Shown here in pieces: positions 11,516 through 21,239 of a stretch of 64,000 bases of DNA (position 1 is the first letter of the stretch; each line of letters opens with the position of its first letter). This DNA comes from Anseranas semipalmata. Its lineage: Eukaryota > Chordata > Aves > Anseriformes > Anseranatidae. Below the pieces are notes generated by a model, which saw only the letters and a program-made list of their open reading frames with translations, was not told the origin of the DNA and made no database searches. The translations under genes and the position numbers were made by a program. Location: NCBI GenBank assembly GCA_013399115.1, contig VXAA01003926.1, positions 19,292 through 83,291 on the forward strand. Reading direction: 5' to 3'.

Positions 11516-12851
11516 AGCACATCTCACTGGGTTCATGGAGCTGACATTAGTTGGAGCCTGGCAGAATACTCGGGGGAATACTCTGCTAGAGCTCTTCTGC
11601 TCTTCCCTTGGCATCTGCGTATGGCTGCTGTGGGGTTAATGGAGGGGTAGAACCTGTCTTACCTTGTGCAAAGTCAGGGACATCGCTCAAGGGATGAACC
11701 TGGCTTCGCGTCTCTGCGGAGAACAGAGAAGCTCAGGCACGAGCATGGCAAGAAGCGTTACAAAATCTCCAACCGTAAGCGGAGCATGACACCCTAGAGG
11801 GATGAGGAGGATGGAGGCTGGTATGGAGGCAGATGGTAGAGGGACATTCAGCCATTCCAGTGATTGATGTTGTATGAAAACTTAGATTGACGGGCGCTCA
11901 GACAGCCCGCGCGGCTAGGATGGATTTCAGATAAACGCCCGGCTCCAGTTTCCCGTAGGCAATAGACTCTTGTGCATTAAAGACTGAATGACCTTTAGCA
12001 ATTTTGCAAACTAGCAAACGGGGCCCCATGCCTATTTGAACTCAGAAGATTTCTCTTTAAGCTGGACATGTCGAAGCTGTGTGCCTAAAATTGAGCGCAC
12101 ATGTAATGTTTTGCTGGATCGCGATCTAAAAGCAATCAAACCCTCTGCAGCAGAAAGCGTACACCGTGCATTTATTTAGACACATGCTGTTTAGTTTGAA
12201 TTGTTTGAATGTTTCACATTACACTAAAAATCTTCAAGGGTAAAGAAATAACTTGCATCAGATATTGCTAGGGTCCTTCCAGAGAGGCAACGTAATGGGT
12301 GCTTCGGCAGATGCTCAGCGTGGGGCAGCGGGGTAGGAATTACAGAGCAGATCTGGAAGGTGTAACCAGTGCTGTCTGAGCACAAAAGCACCAGGTAGTG
12401 ACACATGTCGCTTATGCCACTGTCACTGTCTTATTCTGCAAGGCTCTGAGGGCTTTGTAGCCACTTGCACGGAGGAAGATGCTCAGGGCGAGTAATTCAG
12501 TACAAACAAGGAGCTGGCACGGGGGTTCAAGGTTTCCAAGAAAAACAGGGTCTGGCCTCTGAGAAGCAAACTGAGCGCCAGGCAGGCGTCATGGGCCGTA
12601 TCCTGCCATCGCGTGTTAAGCAGAACTGCCCCGCTGAAATCAAGAGGGTTCGTGCTGCTTCATTCCTGCGGAGATCAGCGGGGGAGTTCTTCTACAAAAC
12701 CTGTTGGGACCATATGGCCTTTTATCAGCAGAGTTCCTACTTATGTTAAAAACTGCTAAGAAAATAACCTACAGTTGTTTTGTCATGCTTCAAGCAAGAT
12801 ATTTTGTTTATCTGGCCTAATTTTTTTTTTTTTCCCTGTTACCCTTTCTAG
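11516..12851. other. 3' part of intron 1; possible regulatory block at 11880-12215
   Basis: No exon or RNA gene is seen. The stretch 11880-12215 is dense in motif-like AT/GC mixed words, including a GATA-type AGATAA at 11929-11934. It lacks simple repeats and reads like the conserved non-coding elements common around developmental bHLH genes. Conservation cannot be tested here, so this is only inference. Confidence 0.35.
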
Positions 12852-13043
12852 GTTCCCTGCTATTCTTATGGTCAAAAGTTGTCCAAACTGGCCATCTTGA
12901 GAATAGCCTGTAACTATATCCTTTCCCTGGCCAGACTAGCAGACCTGGATTACAGTGCTGACCACAGTAACATGAGCTTCTCTGAATGCGTGGAGCAGTG
13001 CACTAGGACCTTACAAGCAGAAGGAAGATCTAAAAAAAGGAAG
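12852..13043 (+). CDS. ATOH8: ATOH8 coding exon 2: loop, helix 2 and C-terminal tail
   Basis: The exon is 192 bases, exactly 64 codons in phase 0, bounded by an AG at 12850-12851 and the donor GTATGT at 13044. It starts VPCYSYGQKLSKLAILRIAC, the loop and helix 2 of the bHLH domain, with the Lys-Leu-Ser-Lys and Leu/Ile dimer-interface positions intact. It continues NYILSLARLADLDY and a family-specific tail (SFSECVEQCTRTLQAEGR, then SKKRK). This tail beyond helix 2 is diagnostic for ATOH8 within the atonal superfamily. Reading past the donor would add a spurious Val-Cys-Tyr-Ser and Pro-rich tail, so the frame must end at Lys 13041-13043 and splice to exon 3. Confidence 0.96.
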
Positions 13044-13289
13044 GTATGTTACAGCCTCCCCCCGCCCCCCAAATAACGGTAAAAGTTACAAAAGAGGGAA
13101 AAAAAAAAATCCAAAGCGATTTCCTTCCTTTCTCAACCTCTTGAAATTTTCCCAATTCTTTATTCCTCGTCTTTCTCCCACTTCTCAGCTCTCGCTCTTT
13201 CTCCTCTGTCTGATCTTGTAATAACTGCATTCTTCTCTAATCAAAAGCTTTGCTCTCCTCCCCGTGCTCCGCGCCGGGCTCTTCCTCTC

Positions 13290-13640
13290 GTTAGTCACCC
13301 ATCGTGTTTTAACACAAGCATGATCCTATTAGCGTTGTCTTGTGGCTGTTATTTGTTAAAAGAAACCAGCCGCGAGTCGCCTTTTGGAGAACACAAAACG
13401 CGATCGCCCGGCTCTGTTTTCTGTTTTGTTTAATCTAACACTTATCTCTGCGAAAATTGCCCGACAACAAAAAAAAGTAGCTAATGGAGATGTTGTACGT
13501 ATAAACACATTAGGAAGACGTATGACCTGAAGGACATGTGGGTATCTTGAGGAAACAACGCTAAATCTAATTACACATCGCATTCCTTTAGGTTACTTAA
13601 CACTGAACCAATTAGGTGAAATCATCATCAAGCTGTGGTA
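13290..13640. promoter_or_regulatory. Candidate regulatory block in intron 2
   Basis: A repeat-free block 250 bases downstream of exon 2 with many short transcription-factor-like words (TTTAATC, TAATTACAC, CGATCG, TTAGTCACC). It contrasts with the pyrimidine-rich stretch before it. Position next to the exon and texture suggest a conserved non-coding element; there is no direct proof. Confidence 0.25.
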
Positions 13641-16504
13641 GGAGGAAGCGAAGCATTCGGCCAGTTTTCCTCTTGGAAAGTGACATGGGTAAATTAAAGG
13701 AGTGATTGATGTCTTTGTTCGGGCTTTTATGACAAAAAGAGTTTTGTAAACTTGAATTGAACTTCCCCCTGCTTTCTGGGCTCACTTGTCATGTGGGATA
13801 ATAAATCAGCGGGACTTTAATGGATGAATGGACAGCTAAGCTGGGGAGCAGGCTCCTTCCCGGTGTCATTAAGGTCTGCCTCCAATTTGGGCAGGTTTCC
13901 TTGGTCTTCCTCTTCTTCAGCCCAACAAATCATCCTTCAGAGGTTCAGTTTATAAATAAACACAATAGCACACTCCCTGTCGCTTCCTCTGGCTGTCACG
14001 AGCCGTATTTATGCCCCCGGAGCAGCGGTGCCAGGCGAGATGTGCACAGAAAGATGTGGCCCCGCTCGCCTGTGGCTGAGGAGGTGCAGGAGATGCTTCT
14101 GGGGATGGCCTGAAACTGGGGGGTCATTGTGGGGCCCATGGCACCATGGGCAGTGGTATCGCAGGGACCCAGTGTGGTACCGCCAACCCTAGGGCAGAAG
14201 GTGGGAGCTGGGACTTGGGTCTCCTGCGGGGCTGAGCCACCTCCCCAGGTCGAGATGGAGGAGGAGGATGAGGAGGAGGAGCATCCTGTATGGTGCTTGG
14301 GTAGACCGCTGGGCTGGTTTTCAGGCTTTCGGTGCCCGGTGGGCCGAGGCTCATTGTCTTGGCTTATGTAAACCAACGCGAGCTTCAAGACGGAAAACTC
14401 TGAGCCAGATTTTCAAACGGCTCCAAATCCCAGGGTGTTCACATCTGAGGGTTAGGGCTGGGCCCACCCTTAATTAAAAAAATAAATTAAGAATTAAAAC
14501 CTTTCCATTTATGGCATTTGCTCTCTAAAGTTCTCTCCGAAGCGCATGTGCGGAGAAAAGCCCCGAGCCTATCGAGAGCACATGAACAATGAAACTCTCG
14601 TGGGGCATCAGCCATGCTGCCTCCATGCAGGCCACCACCAGTCCCAGAAACAGCGTCACCGGAAGAAAATCTGCCTTTTCTTCACGTCCTCCAAGGACAC
14701 CCATCCTCACCCTTCTCCGAAGACCTTCTCTTAAAGGAAAGCTGGGCTTTGTCCCCAAGGGAAGGTCCCTATGCTGCCTTGCTTTTCTTTCTAGAAAGTG
14801 CCTTGCAAATGCATTTCTGTCATATAGGAAGGTCTGAGTTGAGGATTGTCTGGGCAGCTCAAGGGCCTGTGGATTACCCTTGCTGATAGGAGTCATTTTA
14901 TTTTAATCAGTATTTGCCCAGCTGAGGGCAAGAGCACATTCAGTTGAAGGTGAAGCCAGAACCAGTAGGTATCGCTGAGGAACCCCAAGCAGTCAGCAAG
15001 TCCCAGCAGACAGAAGGTGCAAAGCCAGGGTTGAGGGCACTCGCCTTATGGTATCTCCCTTTCTCCTTGAGCCAAGAGATGGATGGCATTGTGAGCGTGA
15101 GGTAGGGAAAGGCTGTTGTCAGAGCGAAGCTGTAGGTCAGGGATAACCCAGCAGAGGAGATCTGAGCTCTGGATGTCAGGTGGTGTGAAAGGATGTCTCT
15201 CCTGGGGGGTCTCGCGCAGGCGGTTGGATGAGGATACAATGGCTTGGCCCAAAATCACCGCGCCCTCATTAATTTTGAAATCGGCACGTTTTCTAAGCCG
15301 TGTGTGGTTTTAATCAGGTCCCAGAAACCACTGCTCGCTGAGCAGTTCCTCTGAATTATCGACTTTGGGGCATTTTTTTGTTGTTGTTGTTGTTTTTCCC
15401 TTTTTGTTCTGTCTAAAAAAAAAATCACAGCAAGCCCAAGCACAGACCTCCAGTGCTTGAGCTGTACTGCTCCGGTGGCAGCACCCTTATCTGCTGTCAT
15501 CTCTGTTCCATTGTGTCTCTCCCTGCCTCTATCTCCCCATCTCTCGGTTCCCCGGCAGATCGCAGTGTGCTGGGCACCGTGAGCTTTTCACACAAAAAAG
15601 TAGCTGATTGGAGTTTGTTTTGGCAGGCAGGGGCTCCAGATGTTGCGTTTGCTGGATTGTGTGTCGCCTTGTGCTTTGTTTTTGAGGGCAAATTATCTGC
15701 TATCCCTAACGTTAGGTTGCTGTGCAGACTTTGCTGTTGCAATAGGAAACTTAATGGGCGTTTTTTCCCCCTTTCCACTCCATTGTGTTAATTAGAAAAG
15801 TTGGCTTTAGCCTTTCCAACTATTTTGGCTAGGCAAAAAAAAATCCCTTTTCCAGTCCTAGCTGCCGGTATAGAGTGATTTAAGTTGTTGCAATTGAGAC
15901 TTGACCGAGAGTGTTTGGTGAGTGGAGATCTCATTTATAAGCGGCCAAGGGGGTAATTGAAGGCCTTCAAATGCCTTTTCTTAAAAAAAAAAAAAAAGCT
16001 GCATGGGGGGGGGTGAGTTCTGATGATATTCTTCATTTTTAAAAGCTGGCCTTCGCTTGGTTGTAAAAGTGCTCTGGACTGAGCCTTGCCCTTCACAGCG
16101 CACCCAGGAGTCACATCACGATGGAGATTTGGGTTGTGACACCCCCAGCAGAGCCCTGCGTCCTCCCGGGGCTGTGCTTGGGTCCCGTCCCAAGCGTCAC
16201 CAGAAAGCCTTGCGTGGGTTTTGCGGGGCTTTGGGTGAGCCTGGGCAGGCTGCTATGGGATGCTTTTCACAGCCTTGTCCCCCAGCTGCCCTGTGGGATG
16301 GCTGCGTTAGCATTAGGGATCAGGGGTGCGGAGCTGCGCTCCCCACCCCCACAGGGCTCCTGGCTATGGGGCAGCCCCCACCTCCCTACCAAGCAGCACA
16401 ACCACAGTCCTCCAGTCAACACAGAGCAGCACCCGACCCCCAACAAACACCCCGTACAAAGCACCCAATTCCCCACAACAGCCAGAAAACCCCTCGAAGT
16501 AAAA
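13641..16504. other. Intron 2 interior, nothing recognised
   Basis: No exon, RNA gene or named repeat. It contains an interrupted GGA tract (14255-14282), a short TAATTAA/AATTAA-rich patch at 14470-14500 and a (TTG)n tract at 15379-15393. The open frames lack domains. Confidence 0.4.
15379..15394 (+). repeat. (TTG)n microsatellite
   Basis: About five TTG/GTT units flanked by T-runs in intron 2. A similar (GTT)n tract lies in the 3' UTR at about 20779-20800. Confidence 0.7.
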
Positions 16505-16534
16505 AGAAAANNTTTTTTGCCCCCCCCCCCCCCC
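16505..16534. other. Short assembly gap at a homopolymer junction (NN, T-run, C-run)
   Basis: Two Ns at 16511-16512 sit between an A-run and TTTTTT, followed by about 15 C residues (16520-16534). Base-calling or consensus failure at homopolymers is the likely cause. Any reading frame across this point is unreliable. Confidence 0.85.
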
Positions 16535-16979
16535 TTCTCCCCAGCTCTTCTGGCAGTCGCAGACTCCAGATGTTCGGAGCGCGAGCTGGGAAGTCCTGCT
16601 GGCGCCACTTGGGGCAGAGGGCAGGGGAAAGGCACGCGAGCTGGAACCCGGAGTACTCAGTCACTGCAGGACTTGGCGCATTCCCCAGCTCGCTGCTGGC
16701 ACATTCCCCGGCTCTCTCCTGGCCATCTGTTCCAAAAAAACACTTTCAGAACCTCATCATCACTCAGGATACAACACTGCGAGCAGCTGTTAGCAAGGCA
16801 GAAGGAAAAAAAAAAAAAAAAAAACCATGCGAAAGGTCTCTTTGTGAGAGAGGAAACTGGGTTATGAATAACAGGCGAGCAGTTGGAGCTCAATAAAAGT
16901 TTTCGGCTGGAATTTAGTTTCTTGGTTTTTTGAGTCCCTGGGCCTGCGTGTGTGTGTGGATGCGCACAGACGCAAGGAA

Positions 16980-17440
16980 TTAAAAATTAAAGATGCTATA
17001 TATATATATTCCCCGACAATTAAATGGTATAGGAGCGTACATGGAATGAAAAGCCGCTCTATTTGTTGCAGTCTGTTGCACCGAAATTGCTCACGTTATG
17101 TATATAATTATTGCATTATATAAAATAGTTATTGTGGTGTTCTGCCATGCCTGGATGCCGCCTCATTGCTACTTTGCTAGAAGCAGATCTCCCACTGTAG
17201 GTAACGCTTATTCCCACAGAAACGTTCAGAGGAGTGCTTTCTGCGGGCGCATTTACTTGGCAAAAAGTGAACAAGTCGGGGGCTGAGGTTGTAAAAGAGA
17301 AATGGTAGCGGCAGGCTTAATTTGTATGGCACCGAAACCATTTGCTCTGAGCAGATTTTTTTTCTATAACTCTGCATCGGGATTCATGATTTATTTACGC
17401 AGAGCCCCGAGATAAAGCCGCAGCTCCCAGTCCCGGTTCA
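16980..17440. promoter_or_regulatory. Candidate regulatory block in intron 2
   Basis: An AT-rich block including a (TA)n stretch near 17000 and many homeodomain- and TATA-like words, without recognisable transposon sequence. It is followed by a GC-rich stretch. Just downstream, two ATCGAT words (17474-17479 and 17488-17493) are spaced 14 bases apart. The texture fits an intronic enhancer; conservation is untested. Confidence 0.25.
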
Positions 17441-19344
17441 CGCGGCCGGTCCTGGCTGACGGCGCTTGCTGGTATCGATCATCTGATATCGATTATGGGG
17501 CGGCGCGGCTGCCGAGGCGGTGCAGTAAGCCCTTGGTGATCCGCGTGGCATTTCTTCCCTGCGGATTCCCATCCTGTGCGCCGGGAGGGGGCTGAGAATG
17601 AGTTTCGAGCTCCCTTTGCCTGCAGTTTGACTTAGCAGAGGTTCCTCTTTAAAAATAGCTCCCTTTCCCCGCTCACACTTGCAGGGCGGGCAGGCAGCCA
17701 GTCTGCTTCCCCAGGGAGGAGCTGGACCACAGGAGAGCAGCGACCCTCCTGCTCCATCTGTCCTGTCCGTCTGTCTGCCCGCAGGACAGCAGGGTCCCTG
17801 GGGTGGGGGTGGGGGCTGGATCCCCCCCAGGTTATCCCTGCCCTGTGCTTGTCGCTCGCACTTTGGGATGTCCCCACATCCCAGCAGCCCAAACAGCAGC
17901 TGTGAACGGGGCAGAGGTGTGAGGCCAAGGAGTCCCCGCAGGCCAAGCAAATGAACAGGGCTGAGGGGTTTTCCTTGCCGAAGGGATGGGACGTGGGACC
18001 CCACCGCTGCACAACAGCACCAAACCCCTTCGCTTCAAGGGGTGTCCAAGCAGCTCCATCACCTGGCTGCCGTGGCGGGTCCCAGCACAGGCTCTGCTCC
18101 CTTACAATGCGGTATTACGGAGGGAAGGGTGAGATCTGCCCCACAGCTAGCAGGTAACTACAGTAGAAGGAAAATGTGACTCGAGGAGACGGGAGAAGCC
18201 CTGGAACAAAGGTTGACTCGATTCCAGCAGTGCTTTGATTTATAGAGATTGAAATGCTCCAGGATGCTGCAAACTCACCAGGGTCATTGGGCCAGTTGTC
18301 AAATCCAAGAGCCAGGGGAGTTCTGATTAGTAGTTTAAAGCAGACCCTGTTTAATAAATCTGTCTTCAGAGCTCCTGGCTGGAGTGGGAGAGGGTGGGGG
18401 AGAAGCAAGGAGCCCCTTCCCACCCAGCACACCCCACCGCCAGCCCCTGGGGACCGGCCGGCCCCACTGGGCTCTGCACCACGTTGCAGAGGGCTCCCTC
18501 CGTCCATCCTCCTTTCCACGTCCTTCATCCTGAAGCTGCAGCACTCTGACCTGCCTTCGGACACCCCCCCTTTTCTTTCGGCGTGCTGGCCCCGTCTTTT
18601 CCAACTGCACTATCAGGCACTAGTTATTCGGCATTTGAAAGAGCCCCCAAGGCACGGGCAGGGGAACCGGAGTCCCTCTGACTCCAGATTAGGGCTTTGG
18701 ATTAGGGTGCGAGCCTGCTCCTGTGGGGAAATTTGTTCCTGCGGTGGAAAGGGGTTTGCTCACTAAGTCTGCTCTCCCAGACAGCGACCGGGGATTTGTC
18801 TCTCCACCATCTTTCAATATTAATGAGAGCATTTGTTGCTTCCCTCCTTTTTCTTCTTTTTTTTTCCCCTTCTTTTTCTTGCCATGTGGGATAAATTAAA
18901 CAGCCAACATTTCTATCACAGGTTATCAATATACATTATTTATTGTTGGAAAATCATTTTAGGTGTTTCATAACAAATATTCGGGATACGCAAGGCTGTT
19001 TGTCATTCTCACATCTAACCCTCATTTATTCAAACTCTTGAGTCTCAGATAATTGGGGCAGTTGTTCCTCCTGCTCAGGGCAGCACTAGGTGGTGTGTGA
19101 GTAAGCAGAGACACCAAATCATTGATAATAATTGGAATAATGAGCTCAGTTTTCATATTTGGCGTGTGCCAATCAGCAGGGTGAGCCCATGCTCCCTGGG
19201 GCTGCGCTTTGCAGGAGGGGGTGGCAGTGTGGGTCTTGTGCCCCCCATCCCGTTAGCCCTGTGTGGATGCTCACTTGGGATGGGTCATCTCACAGGTAGC
19301 AGCCCTAATTACAGTAATAATAAAATAAAACGTTGGTGTCTTAA
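17441..19344. other. Intron 2 interior, no gene recognised
   Basis: GC-rich from about 17440 to 18760, then AT-rich at 18770-19060 with words such as TATTTATTG and TTAATGAGAG that could belong to a regulatory element. Several frames of 126-188 codons at 17438-18766 are open on both strands at once, a signature of composition and not of coding. No RNA gene is seen. Confidence 0.4.
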
Positions 19345-19470
19345 TAATAGAAGCATAGCACCATCTGGGTTGGAAAAGACCTTCAAGAGCACCAAGTCCA
19401 ACCATCAGCCTGACCTACCGAGTCCCACCACTTTGTACCTTAATGTTACAAAATCCAGTGATGGAAAAGG
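19345..19470 (-). mobile_element. CR1 LINE 3' tail, truncated, antisense
   Basis: The + strand reads AATAGAAGCATAGCACCATC and then GGGTTGGAAAAGACCTTCAA, followed by CAAGTCCAACCATCAGCC and CCGAGTCCCACCACT. This is the reverse complement of the 3' end of a bird CR1 element, whose typical word is GGTTGGAAAAGACCTTCAAG. The element therefore lies on the - strand and is severely 5'-truncated, as nearly all CR1 copies are. The left end (3' tail) is near 19345; the right limit is uncertain. Confidence 0.8.
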
Positions 19471-20475
19471 GGAGAGAGTACAGCAACAAACAGGCTTGAG
19501 GAAAAATGCTTTCAGGCCCAGCTTTAAGGAGTTTGACCTTTTTAGACAGTCAGCAAGATGAACAGTCTGTCCAGAGAATTGATGACCATGTCAAAAAGAC
19601 CATCAGGGGACACACGGCACCCCGAAAGGCTCTTAAATCCACTGGCAAAAAGCGAGAAACAGTGGTTGGACTCAGAAAATGGGATCTGATTTCCAAGTTT
19701 CTAAATTCCTGAGTTAGTTAAAGGAGGATTTAGGAGCCCACGTGATGAAGGCAGTTTGGCCAACTGTGATGTGACCTCATGAAAGAGCAGGCCCAAAGGA
19801 TTTTACTGTGTTTTGAAGTATGCTAACGATTGTTTGTGGGATATTCGCAGGGCTTATTTTAATGTCAGAGGGGGTTTAGATGAGGTTTTCCCTGTCTGAG
19901 GCTGCTGTACGTTGGAGTTGTGCATTTTCCGATGGCAGCAGCAAACCTGGCCATAATTCTCTGTACCAAGGCAGTTACCCAAATACACCTGCCTCGGCCT
20001 CTCCTGCGGGCTGAGAATCCATGCGTGCGGAAATGAATGCAGTAACCACAATACCAAAATAAACCCCACCTCCTGCCCAAGTCCGGGCTGCCCCAGCTTG
20101 TTTGCTTTCCCTTTGTAATTCAGAGATTGACTTCTGAAACTGAAAATGGACCCAGAGGTCTTTTCCAAAGCAGGCGTTTGCCATCATTTCTCATTTTGTG
20201 CAGCGGGAGCTTAAGCCAGCACTGCATTACCTTGTTCTGTTTCCTCCCCAGACCTTCCTTGTCCTCTCTTTCTTCCAGTCCCTCTGCTCTGTGGCCTCTG
20301 GCCACCGCTGTGGCACCTGCAGGTTGATGCTCTACAAGCCAAACTCTTTAAAACTTGCACTGTGTGTCAGTGAGCCCCAAGGAAACCCCAGTGTGCGTCA
20401 ACAAGGGTCGTTCGTGCAAGGAACTGCTGGGCCGGCACGTGTTCGCTGTTCTGATGATGGTCTTTCTCTTTCCAG
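19471..20475. other. 3' end of intron 2, nothing further recognised
   Basis: Unique-looking intronic DNA leading to the exon 3 acceptor. Open frames at 19506-19712 and 19854-20187 have no recognisable product. Confidence 0.4.
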
Positions 20476-20481
20476 GAGTAA
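20476..20481 (+). CDS. ATOH8: ATOH8 coding exon 3: one codon (Glu) plus stop
   Basis: The sequence TTTCTCTTTCCAG|GAGTAATAA places an acceptor at 20475. The first codon GAG extends the exon 2 tail KKRK to KKRKE, and TAA follows at 20479-20481, with a second TAA directly behind it. Vertebrate ATOH8 proteins end in this Lys-Lys-Arg-Lys-Glu motif, so the acceptor, the phase (0) and the product all agree. The exon is invisible to open-reading-frame methods because it codes for a single residue; it was chosen by splice-site quality and by the known protein end. An RNA-seq junction from 13043 to 20476 would be decisive. Confidence 0.85.
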   Translation, partial: E

Positions 20482-20772
20482 TAACCAGGAAGGGAGGATT
20501 CAGCAGAGCTTCCAGCCAGAGTTACATCTGTTCTTGGCAAAGGTTGCATGATCCAGATGAAGACTGCAAGCAGCTTTTTTGCAGAAACCCCTTTTCAAGA
20601 TGACGATTGGCCAAGGAACTTTCTTAATCTCTGGAACAGAAAGGAAACAAAAAGGACGACGATGCTTCTTATTGTTTTTAAGCCAGCCACCTTTTAGTAC
20701 GTGCAATTTATTTAGCACTTTTCCCTTTGCTTAACTGGGAAACGTTCCCCTCTCAGCTCATGTGTACAGTCA

Positions 20773-20800
20773 TTTTTTGTTGTTGTTGTTGTTGCTGTTG
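20773..20800 (+). repeat. T-run plus (GTT)n microsatellite in the ATOH8 3' UTR
   Basis: TTTTTT followed by five GTT units, GCT and GTTG. In the transcript it would be a GU-rich tract of the type bound by CELF/ELAV-class proteins, though that is inference. Confidence 0.7.
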
Positions 20801-21184
20801 TGCCAAAGATTTGATGGAGCTTCTACACTGTGTCTTATTTTTGCCTTAACGTTAAATCCTTGAGCCAAAGAGAAGTCAGGGATGCCGTTCAGATCGTGGC
20901 AAGTGGGCCAGCCAGCTATCGGGGACAGATCCGAATTTTGGAATCCTTCTGCGAGGTCCCTCTTAGTTCTCCCGTCCTGCAGCCCTGCAGCCAGCCTTCA
21001 GTGTGGGGACGAGCTGGGACACAGCACGTGGTGCCGCACCCACCAGGTTGTCTTCTTCCTTGGAGCTGCTCCGTAGTTCTGCCTCTTTGGTGGTTTCCCG
21101 ACGTTCCTGCCTGTGCGACAGCCGAGGGGTAGGAATACTGACACGCAGTGAGAGCTGGAGCAGGATCTATGGTGGTGTTTTTTT

Positions 21185-21198
21185 AATAAAGAAATAAA
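21185..21198 (+). terminator. Overlapping poly(A) signals (AATAAA x2) for ATOH8
   Basis: AATAAA occurs at 21185-21190 and again at 21193-21198, with a third copy at 21233-21238. Their position about 0.7 kb after the stop codon makes them the natural cleavage and polyadenylation signals. The first pair is the more likely one. Confidence 0.65.
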
Positions 21199-21239
21199 AT
21201 TAAAGGAGTAGAAGCTAAGTGCCATGTAAAGCAATAAAA

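Larger units (their letters stand above)
123..12851 (+). other. ATOH8: ATOH8 intron 1 (about 12.7 kb)
   Basis: The donor is CAG|GTACCT at 122/123. The acceptor is a T-rich tract (about 12821-12850) ending in CTAG at 12851, with a branch-point-like CTAAT just upstream. The first ~3.3 kb is GC-rich with scattered CpGs. The intron holds a CpG-dense patch (2700-2870), two small tandem duplications (4970-5063, 5856-5915) and a decayed CR1 LINE (10800-11515), each listed separately. No coding exon is visible between exons 1 and 2; the open frames here have no recognisable domain and are overlapped by equally long frames on the other strand. Phase 0. Confidence 0.85.
13044..20475 (+). other. ATOH8: ATOH8 intron 2 (about 7.4 kb)
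   Basis: The donor is AAG|GTATGT at 13043/13044. The acceptor is a pyrimidine tract TCTTTCTCTTTCCAG ending at 20475, with a branch-like CTGAT at 20451-20455. The intron is in phase 0. It contains AT-rich motif-dense blocks (13290-13640, 16980-17440, 18770-19060), a two-base N tract (16511-16512) and a CR1 tail (19345-19470). The 248- and 279-codon open frames near 16057-16896 run through the N tract and homopolymers and are not credible genes. Confidence 0.85.
1..21210 (+). other. ATOH8: ATOH8 gene, 3' part (transcript span: end of exon 1 to poly(A) site)
   Basis: The three exons listed below join in frame to give 105 codons that I recognise as the C-terminal part of ATOH8 (atonal homologue 8, also called Math6), a nuclear class II bHLH transcription factor. 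The family is known to act in BMP/TGF-beta responses, endothelium, muscle, pancreas, kidney and iron/hepcidin control. Seen here: exon 1 ends at 122 with a GT donor, exon 2 is 12852-13043, and exon 3 starts at 20476. The three-exon layout, the phase-0 introns and the bHLH split before Val-Pro agree with the vertebrate gene as I know it. The promoter, start codon and long N-terminal region lie upstream of base 1. The 3' end at about 21210 is inferred from AATAAA signals. Confidence 0.93.
20482..21210 (+). other. ATOH8: ATOH8 3' untranslated region
   Basis: This is the untranslated part of the last exon, from the stop codon to the inferred cleavage site just past AATAAA at 21185-21198. It contains an AU-rich element ATTTATTTA at 20706-20714, which in other mRNAs recruits destabilising proteins. 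It also has a T-run plus (GTT)n tract at 20773-20800. Both suggest post-transcriptional control, as expected for a regulatory transcription factor. The length of about 0.73 kb is inferred; a longer form using the AATAAA at 21233 is possible. Confidence 0.7.

Noticed and set aside
12879..13076. Reading exon 2 of ATOH8 through its donor to a Pro-rich end
   Set aside because: The donor GTATGT at 13044 is strong and the family protein ends in KKRKE via exon 3; the extra residues are intronic.
16601..16606. GGCGCC as a BMP/SMAD response element, suggested by known SMAD control of ATOH8
   Set aside because: The nearest AGAC/GTCT is about 36 bases away, not at the usual spacing; a six-base palindrome alone is not evidence.
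16057..16896. 279-codon + strand open frame, the longest in the window
   Set aside because: It runs through two Ns and long C and A homopolymers, overlaps a second 248-codon frame and - strand frames, has no domain and lies in ATOH8 intron 2.
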